The position numbers and the translations under genes are program-made. Positions 16,855 through 25,967 of a stretch of 64,000 nt of DNA are shown here, piece after piece; position 1 is the stretch's first letter; every line of letters starts with the position of its first letter. The notes beneath the pieces are model-generated. The model made no database searches. It saw nothing but the letters and a program-made list of their open reading frames with translations, and was not told where the DNA came from. The DNA comes from [Clostridium] aerotolerans DSM 5434 (GTDB lineage Bacteria > Bacillota > Clostridia > Lachnospirales > Lachnospiraceae): the NCBI RefSeq assembly GCF_000687555.1, contig NZ_JHWJ01000004.1, positions 248,001 through 312,000 on the forward strand. Reading direction: 5' to 3'.

Positions 16855-17706
16855 ATGATGTGGGAAGGAATTCAGTTATCCGGGTTTGCGGATGAAATTG
16901 ATATGAATTTAGGTAAGCAGATTGAGGTGTTAAAAAAGCTCCAAATTGATCATGTGGAGATGCGCGGGGTAAATGGAAAAGGTTTGGTGGATTACTCCAT
17001 TCAGGAAGCAAGGGAGATTAAGAAGCAGTTAGATGAATCTGGAATCCAGTTATCTTCCGTAGGTTCTCCCATTGGAAAGATTAAGATCACCGATGATTTT
17101 GCACCTCACATGGAGCTTTATAAGCATACCGTAGAGATTGCACATGAAATGGAGACGCCCTATATCCGTATGTTCAGCTTTTTCATGCCAGAACATGAAA
17201 GCTATGCTCCTTACCGTGGAAAAGTCATGGACCAGTTGGGTCAGTTTGTGGATTATGCCAAGGCGAGCAATATCATCCTTCTTCATGAAAATGAAAAGGA
17301 TATCTATGGTGATGTGGCAGACCGCTGCCTGGAGCTGATGAAGGAATTTTATGGGGACCATTTTAAGGCTGTGTTTGATTTTGCAAACTTTGTTCAGTGC
17401 AAGCAGGATACACTGGCTGCTTATGAAATGTTAAAGCCATACATTGCTTACATTCACATTAAGGATGCCCTTTGGTCAGATGGCAGCGTAGTTCCGGCAG
17501 GTCATGGGGATGGAAATGTGGAAAAGATTCTTAAGCTGTTAAAGGACAGTGGATATCAGGGATTTTTATCTCTGGAGCCTCATCTGGCTGACTTTGCAGG
17601 CTTTAGTTCCTTAGAGCAGAGTGCAGGAGAGAAGAAAAAACTGAGTGGGGAAGAGGCATTTACCATTGCCTGTGAAGCACTTCGGAAGATTCTTGAGAGA
17701 ATTTAG
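16855..17706 (+). CDS. Sugar phosphate isomerase/epimerase family TIM-barrel protein
   Basis: 283 aa AP-endonuclease-2-like TIM barrel (xylose isomerase-like). The N-terminus is IQLSGFADEIDMNLGKQIEVL. Metal ligands expected in this fold appear as LLHENEKDIYGD (Glu), AVFDFANFVQCK (Asp), YIHIKDALW (His) and FLSLEPHL (Glu). AAAGGAGA precedes tandem ATG codons at 16855 and 16858. Last gene of the AraC-controlled operon; a 14-bp-stem terminator follows. It probably interconverts a keto-sugar or inosose produced by the two upstream dehydrogenases. A role as a second inosose isomerase is possible but not shown. Confidence 0.88.
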   Translation: MMWEGIQLSGFADEIDMNLGKQIEVLKKLQIDHVEMRGVNGKGLVDYSIQEAREIKKQLDESGIQLSSVGSPIGKIKITDDFAPHMELYKHTVEIAHEMETPYIRMFSFFMPEHESYAPYRGKVMDQLGQFVDYAKASNIILLHENEKDIYGDVADRCLELMKEFYGDHFKAVFDFANFVQCKQDTLAAYEMLKPYIAYIHIKDALWSDGSVVPAGHGDGNVEKILKLLKDSGYQGFLSLEPHLADFAGFSSLEQSAGEKKKLSGEEAFTIACEALRKILERI

Positions 17707-17731
17707 TAAATGAAATCAGAATAAATACCAT

Positions 17732-17776
17732 AAAGGTGTCCTGACAGCAGTCGAAACGACTGGTCAGGGCATCTTT
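17732..17776. terminator. Bidirectional terminator between convergent operons
   Basis: A 14-bp stem with two G-T pairs (17732-17745 with 17763-17776) is extended inside by CAGTCG/CGACTG. T-rich tracts flank both sides, so it serves the isomerase operon and the YesN-type regulator gene. Confidence 0.88.
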
Positions 17777-19307
17777 ATTTTTCTCCTCCGTTTAAGCGTT
17801 TCACATAGGCGCTGGGCGTCATGCCAGTATGCTTTTTAAAGATCTGGCTGAAATATTGGGGGTTATTCCCGCAGCCCACCTGCTCCGCCACCCATTGAAT
17901 CTGTTCTGCATTGCCTTCTGTTAACAGCTGCTTTGCCTTTTGAATGCGAAGCGTTGCTAAGTAATTGGAGAATTTCTGTTTTGTTTCCTTGATAAAACGG
18001 GCACTGACATAATCCACATTCATGAAAAGATAAGTTTCTGCAATCCACTTTAAGGTCAGATTAGGGTTACTTAAGTTATTTTCCACACACTGCTTGACTT
18101 TTTCAATGAACGGACTGCAGCACTGGGGATTTTCATGGGGCTGTTCCATGATGTGCAGGATTTTTTTTATAAGCATGTTTTTAAGGACCTCTATATTTGT
18201 CTGTTCGTTTAAGGTCATTAAATATTCCGTAGCTTCCAAAGTGGAATAATACCGATTTCCTGTTGTGAACTTAATCACCATGCGGGAGGCCGCCTGTTTT
18301 AGAAAGTCCAGGTTTCCTATATTTTTAATCGTATTTAAAAGCTCCTCTAAGGTGACATCGGTAGAATTTTTATCTTCTGACTGCATCAGGGAGGTAGTCA
18401 GCTGTTCAATTTTAGTAATCAGATTCTTATAGTTACAGATAGGAACGGGCTGCAGGCCATTCATGAAATATATCATTCCGTACCTCTCAATTTTACCGGT
18501 CAGAGTCTCAATTAAGGCAGAAAGACTGACATAAGTTGCTCTTACATAGGAAAGCTCTGTTAAAGCCTTACCGGGAGACAGTGACATCATAAAGGCATCC
18601 AGCTTATCATAGGAAACCTGATGACTTTCAAAAAACAGGATCAGAGTGTTTTTCACATAAATGCTGTAAACCGTGATTCCTGGCGCGTGCTCCTTCATGT
18701 AGAAGGAAACCTGATTGAGAACCGATGTTAAATGTTCCTCCTCCAGATAATGAAGATAACACATCTCATACCCGGTATTAAAAAAATCCATGAAGCCGGA
18801 ATAGGAATCCCAGGCCCGCTCCGGTGATTCCTGGAGAAAAATCCGCTCGTTGATGATATTTGCCAGTACACTGTAATGAAGATTGTGGGTCAGGGCCTTC
18901 TGCCTCTCCTTTAAATCCTGGAACGCCCGGCGATGATAGTATTCCTTTACCACATCCTTCATGCTTTCTATGATCTGTCCCTCGTTGCAGGGCTTTAGGA
19001 GATAATGGTGGACCCTGAATTTCATGGCCTGCTTGGCATACTTAAATTCTCCGAAGCCGGAGAGGATAATAAACTGGGTGCCAAGGTCCGTCTGTGAGAT
19101 TCGTTCCACCAGCTCAAGGCCCGATAAGCCTGGCATGCGGATGTCGGTGAGCACAATATCGGGAGTCTCATCAAGAATCATATTATAAGCCTCAATCCCG
19201 TCGCTGCAGGTACCGATTAACTCAATTCCAAGACTGTTCCAGTCGATGAGGGAAGAAATGGATTCCCGGATCATTCGCTCATCGTCGGCGATCATTAACT
19301 TTAACAT
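17775..19307 (-). CDS. YesN-type response regulator (receiver plus AraC HTH)
   Basis: 510 aa. Receiver domain at about 1-120, with DDE pocket, phospho-acceptor Asp in DIVLTDIRMPGLSG and Lys in HYLLKPCNEG. A long middle region of about 280 residues with no motif I recognise separates it from a C-terminal AraC double helix-turn-helix (about 405-505: WIAETYLFMNVDYVSARFIK, WVAEQVGCGNNPQYFSQIFKKHTG). ATG 19307 overlaps the end of the kinase gene by 7 bp and uses a ribosome site inside it (AAAGGAGA). With the kinase it forms the regulator of the adjacent sugar ABC importer, whose promoter carries matching 21-bp-spaced direct repeats. Confidence 0.94.
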   Translation of the reverse strand: MLKLMIADDERMIRESISSLIDWNSLGIELIGTCSDGIEAYNMILDETPDIVLTDIRMPGLSGLELVERISQTDLGTQFIILSGFGEFKYAKQAMKFRVHHYLLKPCNEGQIIESMKDVVKEYYHRRAFQDLKERQKALTHNLHYSVLANIINERIFLQESPERAWDSYSGFMDFFNTGYEMCYLHYLEEEHLTSVLNQVSFYMKEHAPGITVYSIYVKNTLILFFESHQVSYDKLDAFMMSLSPGKALTELSYVRATYVSLSALIETLTGKIERYGMIYFMNGLQPVPICNYKNLITKIEQLTTSLMQSEDKNSTDVTLEELLNTIKNIGNLDFLKQAASRMVIKFTTGNRYYSTLEATEYLMTLNEQTNIEVLKNMLIKKILHIMEQPHENPQCCSPFIEKVKQCVENNLSNPNLTLKWIAETYLFMNVDYVSARFIKETKQKFSNYLATLRIQKAKQLLTEGNAEQIQWVAEQVGCGNNPQYFSQIFKKHTGMTPSAYVKRLNGGEK

Positions 19308-21076
19308 GGCAAATCTCCTTTCTGGCAGCCATCTTCCTCCTGATCGTTTGACAGGGGAAAGGAAAGCTTTGCAACGGCTTGTTCCTTTTCGTTATATAGA
19401 TAAAGACTTCCGGCAGAGCCGTAGGTCAGTTTCATACGCTCCTGGATGTTAAGAAGACCGATTCCAAAGCCGTGAGGGGTAATCTGATGGTATTTCAGCT
19501 TTTCTAACAGGTTGTCCTCAAATTGGGAGCCGTTGTTCATGACAGAAACGGATAGGACTCCGTCCGTAAGGGCTGCGACGATACGAATCTGACAGCCTTC
19601 CGTATTTTCTTCCAGACCGTAACGGATTGCATTTTCAACCAGGGGCTGAAGGGTGAGCTTTAAGACGCTTAAGTCAAGAAGCTCTGGTGGCACCATCACC
19701 TGGTATTCCAGGCGGTCCTCATACCTATACTTTTGAATGGTCATATAGCACTGGACCATCTCAAGCTCCCTTCGTAACGTCACCTGCTTGCTTTTCTGGT
19801 CCAGGGTGATCCTTAGAAGGGTTCCCAGGGCTTCCGCCATGGAAGAGATATCCCTGGCCCCAAGAGCCTTTGCCCTCCAGTTGATGGACTCTAAGGTATT
19901 GTATAAAAAGTGGGGATTCATCTGGTTTTCCAGGGCCTTAAGCTGAGCTTCTTTTTTAAGTATTTCATTGAGGTAATTGGTCCTTATAAGCTCATTGACC
20001 GCTAAGACCATCTGGTCAAAACGGGTATGTAAGATTCCAACCTCATCAAAACGTTCTTTGTAATTGTAGCGTATGGTGAGCTGCTGGTTCTGTCCGTCTG
20101 CCAGATTGTTCATTTTAAGAAGAAGGATATTAAAGTGTCTTGTGATGGAATCAATGAGTGCTGAGGACAATGCCATGGCAAGAGCCATGGCTCCAAGGGT
20201 TATGACAATGCAGAGATAGAAGCTTACCCGAAGGGATTCCACAATATCGTTATAGGGAATCATACACACAAAGTCCCAATTCAGATCTGGTACGCTTCGT
20301 TTTACATAGAAATAATTGTTTGATTCTAGATTGACACGCCCATATCTGGAATCAAAGCCTTGAAGCAAAGCCTGATCTGACGGAAGGGCTGAGGAATTGT
20401 AGATGAAATGTCCGTTCTGATATAGAATATAGACCGCCTTTTCATTGAGTCTGCTGGAGCTGGTAAAGGAGTTCATCAGCTGGTTGATATCAATGTTCAC
20501 GATGAGATTTCCAATGGAATCCAGCTTTAGAAACTGGGACCGTCTGATGTTCTTTACCATAAAAAGACCGTATTCCTGGCTGTAATCCGTGACCCATAGG
20601 GTCTTTCCTTTTCCTTCCTCTGCTCTTTTGATTAAATCATTCTTTATGGCACTTGGAAGCTTTTCCTTCGTCATGATATGGGTGTGGACAGATATATTTC
20701 CCTGATAAAGGCTCATGTAATTGATGTTGTTCTTACGGAAATTAAAGTAGTATTCATTTAAGGTAGTATAAAGGGTCTTGTAAGCAATGGTCCGGTCCTG
20801 GGTCTGGGAGGAATCCTTATAGACACAAAGGCTCTTTTGCATGGAATTGTCGGCCAGCAGCATATCTGCCATGGTGCGGATATTTTCCAGACGGTTATTT
20901 AACTCCTGGGCAGAAAAGGAGAGAGTGGTGGCCACCGTCTGGTGCAGTACCTTCTGATGGGCCTGGGAGGAGATACGGAGGCTTAGGTAGGAGGTAAAGG
21001 CTAAGAGCAGGATGCTTAAGAATACAATGGACTGAATCTTCTTTTTTAAGGATAAATTGCGGATAAAGGATTTCAT
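19301..21076 (-). CDS. YesM-type sensor histidine kinase
   Basis: 591 aa. A membrane helix at about 15-35 and a second at about 280-305 enclose a large extracytoplasmic Cache-like sensor region. HAMP follows, then the His_kinase domain with QMNPHFLYNTLESINWRAK, whose first His is the phospho-acceptor. The HATPase_c domain has LKLTLQPLVENAIRYGLE and GFGIGLLNIQERMKLTYG. I start at ATG 21076 (MKSFIRNL) because AGAGGAG lies just upstream; the longer frame adds 24 residues without a ribosome site. Such kinases usually sense extracellular sugars, directly or through the binding protein encoded divergently at 21288. Confidence 0.93.
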   Translation of the reverse strand: MKSFIRNLSLKKKIQSIVFLSILLLAFTSYLSLRISSQAHQKVLHQTVATTLSFSAQELNNRLENIRTMADMLLADNSMQKSLCVYKDSSQTQDRTIAYKTLYTTLNEYYFNFRKNNINYMSLYQGNISVHTHIMTKEKLPSAIKNDLIKRAEEGKGKTLWVTDYSQEYGLFMVKNIRRSQFLKLDSIGNLIVNIDINQLMNSFTSSSRLNEKAVYILYQNGHFIYNSSALPSDQALLQGFDSRYGRVNLESNNYFYVKRSVPDLNWDFVCMIPYNDIVESLRVSFYLCIVITLGAMALAMALSSALIDSITRHFNILLLKMNNLADGQNQQLTIRYNYKERFDEVGILHTRFDQMVLAVNELIRTNYLNEILKKEAQLKALENQMNPHFLYNTLESINWRAKALGARDISSMAEALGTLLRITLDQKSKQVTLRRELEMVQCYMTIQKYRYEDRLEYQVMVPPELLDLSVLKLTLQPLVENAIRYGLEENTEGCQIRIVAALTDGVLSVSVMNNGSQFEDNLLEKLKYHQITPHGFGIGLLNIQERMKLTYGSAGSLYLYNEKEQAVAKLSFPLSNDQEEDGCQKGDLPC

Positions 21077-21183
21077 GGTGTACTCCTCTTGTTCCGGTTT
21101 TATAGTGACTTGTAACCAAATTATATACAAATTATGGAATAAATACAATTAATAAGTCGTGAAAATATACATTTTAAACAATC

Positions 21184-21249
21184 AACTCGGTTTTTTCCAC
21201 TTCTAACTCGGTTTTGCACATTTACCGCCCCATATGCAAAACGTATAAT
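21184..21249 (+). promoter_or_regulatory. YesN-type tandem operator and promoter of the sugar ABC operon
   Basis: Direct repeats AACTCGGTTTTT (21184-21195) and AACTCGGTTTTG (21205-21216) are 21 bp apart. They are followed 5 bp later by -35 TTTACC (21221-21226), a 17-bp spacer and -10 TATAAT (21244-21249). The geometry mirrors the AraC site at 14506 and fits direct activation by the regulator encoded at 17775. Confidence 0.72.
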
Positions 21250-21287
21250 GAAACTACCTAAGATGAGTTAACAAGGAGGAAGGTATT

Positions 21288-22640
21288 ATGAAGAAAAGAA
21301 TGGCATTGCTCATGACAGGTCTGCTGGCAGCAGCATCCCTGGCCGGCTGTGGGGGAAGTAAGACTTCTGCAACAACTGCAGCTCCTGAGACCACCAAGGA
21401 AACAGAGACCACCACAGCAGCTGCTAAGCAGGATGGGGGAAAGCTTACTATGAGCTGGTGGGGAAACCAGGTTCGTAATGAGAGGACCCAGGCAGCACTT
21501 GATCTGTACGCAGAGCAGAATCCGGGAATCACCATTGAAGGCCAGTTCTCTGAATGGTCCGATTACTGGAACAAGCTCGCCACATCAGCAGCCGGCCAGT
21601 CCATTCCGGACATTGTCCAGATGGATTATATGTACATTGACCAGTATGTGAAAAATGATTTACTGGTGGACCTGAAGCCGTACATAGACGATAAGACACT
21701 TGATGTGTCCAACATCTCAGAGAATACCATGGCTTCCGGTACAGTGGAGGGAGGGGTATATGCCATCTGTGCAGGCATTAATTCACCGGCTATGATGTAC
21801 AACAAGACACTTCTTGACCAGAACGGAATTACCGTAAAGGATTATTTGACCATTGATGAATTTGAGGACCTTTGCCGTCAGGTATATGAAAAGACCGGCT
21901 ATAAGACCTCCATCGTTTACGGAACTGCCCAGACCTATCTGGATTACTTTATGAGAGCCTATGATGTTGTGCTGTTTGGAGACAAAAAGATGGGCGGAAC
22001 AAAGGAAGATTACATTCCATTCTTCGAGATGTATACCAAAGGCTTAAAAGAGGGCTGGCTCATCGATCCCGGTGTATTTGCTGAAATCTCCGTGGGCTCC
22101 GTAGAGCAGGACCCGATGGTTTACGGCTCCAGCCCGGAAACCATGTCCTGGTGCGCCTTTGCAAACTCCAATCAGCTGACTGCCATTCAAAAGGCTGCTC
22201 CAGAAGGCGTGACGGTTGGTATGACCACATGGCCGTCTCCTGATCCAAAGAAATCCGGTTACTTAAAGTCCAGCCAGTTCTTCTCCATCGGCGCCCATAC
22301 AAAGAATGCAGAGGAAGCGGTTAAAGTCCTTAATTTCCTTATAAATTCAAGTGATGCAAATAACATTTTACTGGGCGAGCGTGGAGTTCCTACTTCCAGC
22401 AAAATCGCAGAAGAGCTTTCTCCAAAGATGGATGAGATCAATCAGGAAATCATTCGTTATATCAATGATGTGGTAACTCCTAACAGCTCTCCCATCAACC
22501 CACCGCAGCCTGACGGAGCAAGTGAGGTATTCAATCTTTTAAATCAGGTACAGGAGCAGTTATGCTACGGTGCTTATGACGCTGCTACCGCTGCAGAAGA
22601 ATTCTACAACGGTGCCAATAAGATCATGAGCCAGAAATAA
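21288..22640 (+). CDS. Sugar ABC transporter substrate-binding lipoprotein
   Basis: 450 aa family-1 solute-binding protein. Lipoprotein signal with lipobox ending LAGC and acylated Cys at residue 21, then a Thr/Ala-rich linker. The fold is recognisable from LTMSWWGNQVRNERTQAALDLY, PDIVQMDYMYIDQYV, DLKPYIDD and the late GERGVPTSS stretch. AAGGAGG lies ahead of ATG 21288. It is the receptor for the two permeases downstream; the ATPase is not encoded here, so a shared MsmK-type ATPase elsewhere is implied. Regulated by the divergent YesMN pair. The neighbouring GH28 gene suggests pectin-derived oligosaccharides as ligand, by context only. Confidence 0.93.
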   Translation: MKKRMALLMTGLLAAASLAGCGGSKTSATTAAPETTKETETTTAAAKQDGGKLTMSWWGNQVRNERTQAALDLYAEQNPGITIEGQFSEWSDYWNKLATSAAGQSIPDIVQMDYMYIDQYVKNDLLVDLKPYIDDKTLDVSNISENTMASGTVEGGVYAICAGINSPAMMYNKTLLDQNGITVKDYLTIDEFEDLCRQVYEKTGYKTSIVYGTAQTYLDYFMRAYDVVLFGDKKMGGTKEDYIPFFEMYTKGLKEGWLIDPGVFAEISVGSVEQDPMVYGSSPETMSWCAFANSNQLTAIQKAAPEGVTVGMTTWPSPDPKKSGYLKSSQFFSIGAHTKNAEEAVKVLNFLINSSDANNILLGERGVPTSSKIAEELSPKMDEINQEIIRYINDVVTPNSSPINPPQPDGASEVFNLLNQVQEQLCYGAYDAATAAEEFYNGANKIMSQK

Positions 22641-22647
22641 ATGGATT

Positions 22648-22674
22648 GGGGCAGAGAAGGCTCTGCCCCTTTTT
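22648..22674 (+). terminator. Intercistronic terminator/attenuator
   Basis: Perfect 9-bp stem GGGGCAGAG/CTCTGCCCC with AAGG loop and a five-T run. Its place between receptor and permease genes should let more receptor than permease mRNA accumulate. Confidence 0.85.
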
Positions 22675-22709
22675 GTGGAATCTTTTCTTTGTGAACGGAG
22701 GGGACGTAT

Positions 22710-23621
22710 ATGAACGATAGGAAAAGAGAGAGTTTCAGACATTTTATGAATAAAGAAAGCACGGCAGGTTTCGTATTCAGCCTTCCGTTTACCATTGGAT
22801 TTTTGCTTTTTATGGTAGTTCCCATGGGGCTTTCCTTATATTATTCCTTTTGTGATTACAATATATTGGCGCCGCCTGTTTTTACCGGGGCCAAGAATTA
22901 TATAAAGATGTTTACGGATGATGCGGTGTTTCTTAAGACCATTGGGGTCACTTTTTATTTTGCATTGGTATCCGTGCCCTTAAGGCTTATATTCGCCTTA
23001 ATCGTTGCCCTCATCTTATACAGGACCACGAGAATCACCGGATTTTACCGGGCAGCCTATTATCTGCCTTCCATCATTGGCGGTTCTGTGGCAGTGGCCA
23101 TTCTCTGGAAGCGGATGTTTGCAACGGATGGCGTGGTAAACCAGCTGTTAAGGCTGACTGGTGTCAATTCAAGCTTTCCATGGCTTGGCAACGTAAATAC
23201 TGCCATCTGGACTCTGATTATCCTGGCTGTGTGGCAGTTTGGCTCATCCATGCTCATCTTTTTATCCTCCTTAAAGCAGATTCCTGTGACACTTTATGAG
23301 GCCGCCAGAGTGGACGGAGCCAATAAGGGTTCCCAGTTTTTCCGGATTACCCTGCCTCTTTTGACTCCTACTATATTTTTTAACCTGGTCATGCAGATGA
23401 TCAACGGGTTCCTTGCCTTTACCCAGTGCTTTATCATCACTCAGGGAAAGCCTTTAAACTCCACCTTATTCTATACCGTTTACATGTATCAGCAGTCCTT
23501 TGAATTTTACAACACAGGCTACGGTGCGGCACTGGCATGGGTCATGCTGGCGATCATTGGTTTTATCACCATGATTCTGTTTGCCACCAAGAGATTCTGG
23601 GTCTATACGGAAGGAGTGTGA
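22710..23621 (+). CDS. Sugar ABC transporter permease (MalF/UgpA type)
   Basis: 303 aa with six membrane helices predicted. The first follows AGFVFSLPFTIGFLLFMVVP. The cytoplasmic EAA loop that contacts the ATPase is clear: LYEAARVDGANKGSQFFRITLPLLTP. GGAGGGG precedes ATG 22710. It is the first of two permeases, 4 bp ahead of the second. Confidence 0.94.
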   Translation: MNDRKRESFRHFMNKESTAGFVFSLPFTIGFLLFMVVPMGLSLYYSFCDYNILAPPVFTGAKNYIKMFTDDAVFLKTIGVTFYFALVSVPLRLIFALIVALILYRTTRITGFYRAAYYLPSIIGGSVAVAILWKRMFATDGVVNQLLRLTGVNSSFPWLGNVNTAIWTLIILAVWQFGSSMLIFLSSLKQIPVTLYEAARVDGANKGSQFFRITLPLLTPTIFFNLVMQMINGFLAFTQCFIITQGKPLNSTLFYTVYMYQQSFEFYNTGYGAALAWVMLAIIGFITMILFATKRFWVYTEGV

Positions 23622-23625
23622 CACC

Positions 23626-24471
23626 ATGAAAGCTAAGAAACGGATGGGTGAAATCGTTTATCATGTTCTGGTGTGTGGATTTGGCCTCATTATGGTCTAT
23701 CCTCTCATCTGGATGATTATGAGCTCCTTTAAGGAAACAAGCACCATATTTACCACAGCAGGACAATTGATACCGAAGAAATTTGTACTTGCCAACTACG
23801 CCACCGGCTGGAGAGGCTTTGCAAAAACCGGGTTTGTGGTATTTTTCCGCAATTCCTTTTTTATTGCAATCGTAGCGACCTTGGGTACCGTGTTTTCTTC
23901 TGCATTTGTCGCCTATGGTCTGGCACGGTGTAAATTCTTTGGGAGGAAATTTCTCTTTGTTGCCATGCTCTTATCCATGATGCTGCCGGCTCAGGTTCTT
24001 ATGATTCCTCAGTATTTATGGTATCAGAAGCTTGGCTGGGTAGGAAGCTATCTTCCTCTCATCGTTCCTTATTACTTTGCCATTCAGGGGTTTTTCATCT
24101 ACCTGATGATTAATTTCATCGATGGAATTCCAAGAGAGCTTGATGAGGCGGCAAAGATTGACGGATGCTCTTATTACAGCATCTTTGCCCGGATCATACT
24201 TCCTCTCATAACACCGGCACTGATTACAGCCAGTATCTTTTCCTTCATGTGGCGCTGGGATGATTTTCTTTCTGCCCTGCTCTACATCAATGAATCTGCA
24301 AGATATCCGGTGAGCCTTGCATTAAAGCTATTTAGTGATCCTGGCTCTTCCTCCGATTACGGTGCCATGTTCGCTATGGCTACCTTATCCATTCTTCCGG
24401 CGGTCATCATATTTATCTGTCTTCAGAAATATCTGGTGGAGGGGATAAGCACCTCTGGTCTCAAAGGTTAA
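23626..24471 (+). CDS. Sugar ABC transporter permease (MalG/UgpE type)
   Basis: 281 aa with six membrane helices. The EAA loop is ELDEAAKIDGCSYYSIFARI, and the C-terminus ends in FICLQKYLVEGISTSGLKG, typical of the MalG branch. I start at ATG 23626, which follows the upstream stop by 4 bp and uses the GGAAGGAG inside its last codons; a longer frame overlapping the previous gene was rejected. A long terminator follows, closing the transporter operon. Confidence 0.94.
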   Translation: MKAKKRMGEIVYHVLVCGFGLIMVYPLIWMIMSSFKETSTIFTTAGQLIPKKFVLANYATGWRGFAKTGFVVFFRNSFFIAIVATLGTVFSSAFVAYGLARCKFFGRKFLFVAMLLSMMLPAQVLMIPQYLWYQKLGWVGSYLPLIVPYYFAIQGFFIYLMINFIDGIPRELDEAAKIDGCSYYSIFARIILPLITPALITASIFSFMWRWDDFLSALLYINESARYPVSLALKLFSDPGSSSDYGAMFAMATLSILPAVIIFICLQKYLVEGISTSGLKG

Positions 24472-24472
24472 A

Positions 24473-24533
24473 AAACGGCAGAGGGCTTATAAAAAACAGC
24501 TTTTTTATAAGTCCCTGCCGTTTATTTTAGTTT
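24473..24533 (+). terminator. Intrinsic terminator of the sugar ABC operon
   Basis: A stem of about 24 bp (AAACGGCAGAGGG..., then TTATAAAAAA / TTTTTTATAA) has a CAGC loop and ends in TTTATTTT. Confidence 0.9.
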
Positions 24534-24644
24534 TCAGCTTTTCTTCTTCGGATAGAATTGATATAATTGTGCCAATTTAACATATATCACACATTTAGAA
24601 AAAGACAGCACGTCACAGCTACGTTTGCGGGATTGGAGGAATTT

Positions 24645-25964
24645 ATGATTTATAATGTATTGGATTTCGGAGCAAAGGGCGATGGAGTGACCAATGATGC
24701 TAAGGCAATCCAAGAGGCCATTGACACATGTACCAGTGAGGGCGGCGGCCGGGTCTTACTTCCTGGCGGACATACCTATAACAGCGGTTCTATCCTGTTA
24801 AAATCAAACGTGGATTTCCACCTGGAGATGGGAGCCGTGTTAAAGGCCAGTGATGACTTAAATGATTACTATCCTCTGGCAAACGGAGGAAAAATCGTGG
24901 CTCATGAATCCGGGCTTCCTTCCTTTTTAAACAGTGAATATAACGGCAGACCGTTCCATGCCTTCCTCTATGGATTTGACCAGAAGAATGTAGCCATCAC
25001 AGGCTTTGGAACCATTGATGCCAATGAAAAGATTTTTTACGGAACCAACTCCGGTTTTCATATTGAGGGAACTTACTATCCAAGAATTCCTCTTATGCTG
25101 TTAGAAAAATTTGAGCATCTCACCATTCAGGATGTCACCTTAATCAACTGTGCCTTCTGGACCGTTCATCTGGTGGGCTGTAATGATGTACTGATTCAGG
25201 GAATCCGCTTACTCAATAACTTACAGATGGCTAACTCCGACGGTATCGACCCGGACCACTGCACCAATGTGCGGATCATCGGCTGTCACATCGAATGCGG
25301 AGACGATGCCATTGTTCTTAAAAATTCCGGAGATTACAATCAGTACGGCCCCTGTGAAAATATCGTGATTTCAAACTGTACCTTAATCTCCACCAGCGCT
25401 GCCATAAAATTTGGTACAGAAGGGGAATGCAGCTTCCGCAATGTTCTGGTCGATAATTGTACCATCAGCAGAAGCAACCGTGGAATCTCCCTTCAGATCA
25501 GAGATGGCGGAAACGTGGAAAATGCCGTGTTCTCCAATATTACCATTGAGACACGCCGCTTCTCCCATGAGTGGTGGGGAAGAGCCGAGCCGATCTGCAT
25601 TACCGTACAGGACCGTAAGCCTGGGGTAAAAGCTGGAAAGGTGAGAAATGTCCGGTTCCAGAACATTACCTGCAAAGGGGAAAATGGAATCTTTATTCGG
25701 GGAAGCGAAGACAATTACGTGGAAGATGTGAGCTTTGAAAATATCCATCTGACCCTGGAAAAGACCTCCCGTTGGGAGATTGAAGGATATGATATCCGTC
25801 CCTGCCAGGGCGATGGAGCCATTCATACAAAGATCTCCGGAATCTATGCAGACTATGCCAGAGATATCTCGTTTGAGCATGTGAAAATCAATGTGGAAGA
25901 GAGCATGCAGCCCTATTACAAAGAAGATGTTACCCTGTTAAATACAGAAGAGATTACATTTTAG
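24645..25964 (+). CDS. Glycoside hydrolase family 28 (polygalacturonase-like) protein
   Basis: 439 aa right-handed beta-helix enzyme without a signal peptide, so it would act on imported pectin-type oligosaccharides in the cytoplasm. The N-terminus is the classic YNVLDFGAKGDGVTNDAKAIQEAID. GH28 catalytic acids are visible as NSDGIDPDHC and CGDDAIVLKNSG. The usual downstream G-H-G motif is replaced by STSAAIKFGTEG, a variant I associate with bacterial exo-acting or rhamnogalacturonan-type relatives; the activity may therefore differ from polygalacturonase. I start at ATG 24645, behind GGAGGA; the longer frame has no ribosome site. It follows the sugar importer but sits behind a terminator, so it has its own promoter. 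Confidence 0.88.
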   Translation: MIYNVLDFGAKGDGVTNDAKAIQEAIDTCTSEGGGRVLLPGGHTYNSGSILLKSNVDFHLEMGAVLKASDDLNDYYPLANGGKIVAHESGLPSFLNSEYNGRPFHAFLYGFDQKNVAITGFGTIDANEKIFYGTNSGFHIEGTYYPRIPLMLLEKFEHLTIQDVTLINCAFWTVHLVGCNDVLIQGIRLLNNLQMANSDGIDPDHCTNVRIIGCHIECGDDAIVLKNSGDYNQYGPCENIVISNCTLISTSAAIKFGTEGECSFRNVLVDNCTISRSNRGISLQIRDGGNVENAVFSNITIETRRFSHEWWGRAEPICITVQDRKPGVKAGKVRNVRFQNITCKGENGIFIRGSEDNYVEDVSFENIHLTLEKTSRWEIEGYDIRPCQGDGAIHTKISGIYADYARDISFEHVKINVEESMQPYYKEDVTLLNTEEITF

Positions 25965-25967
25965 AGG

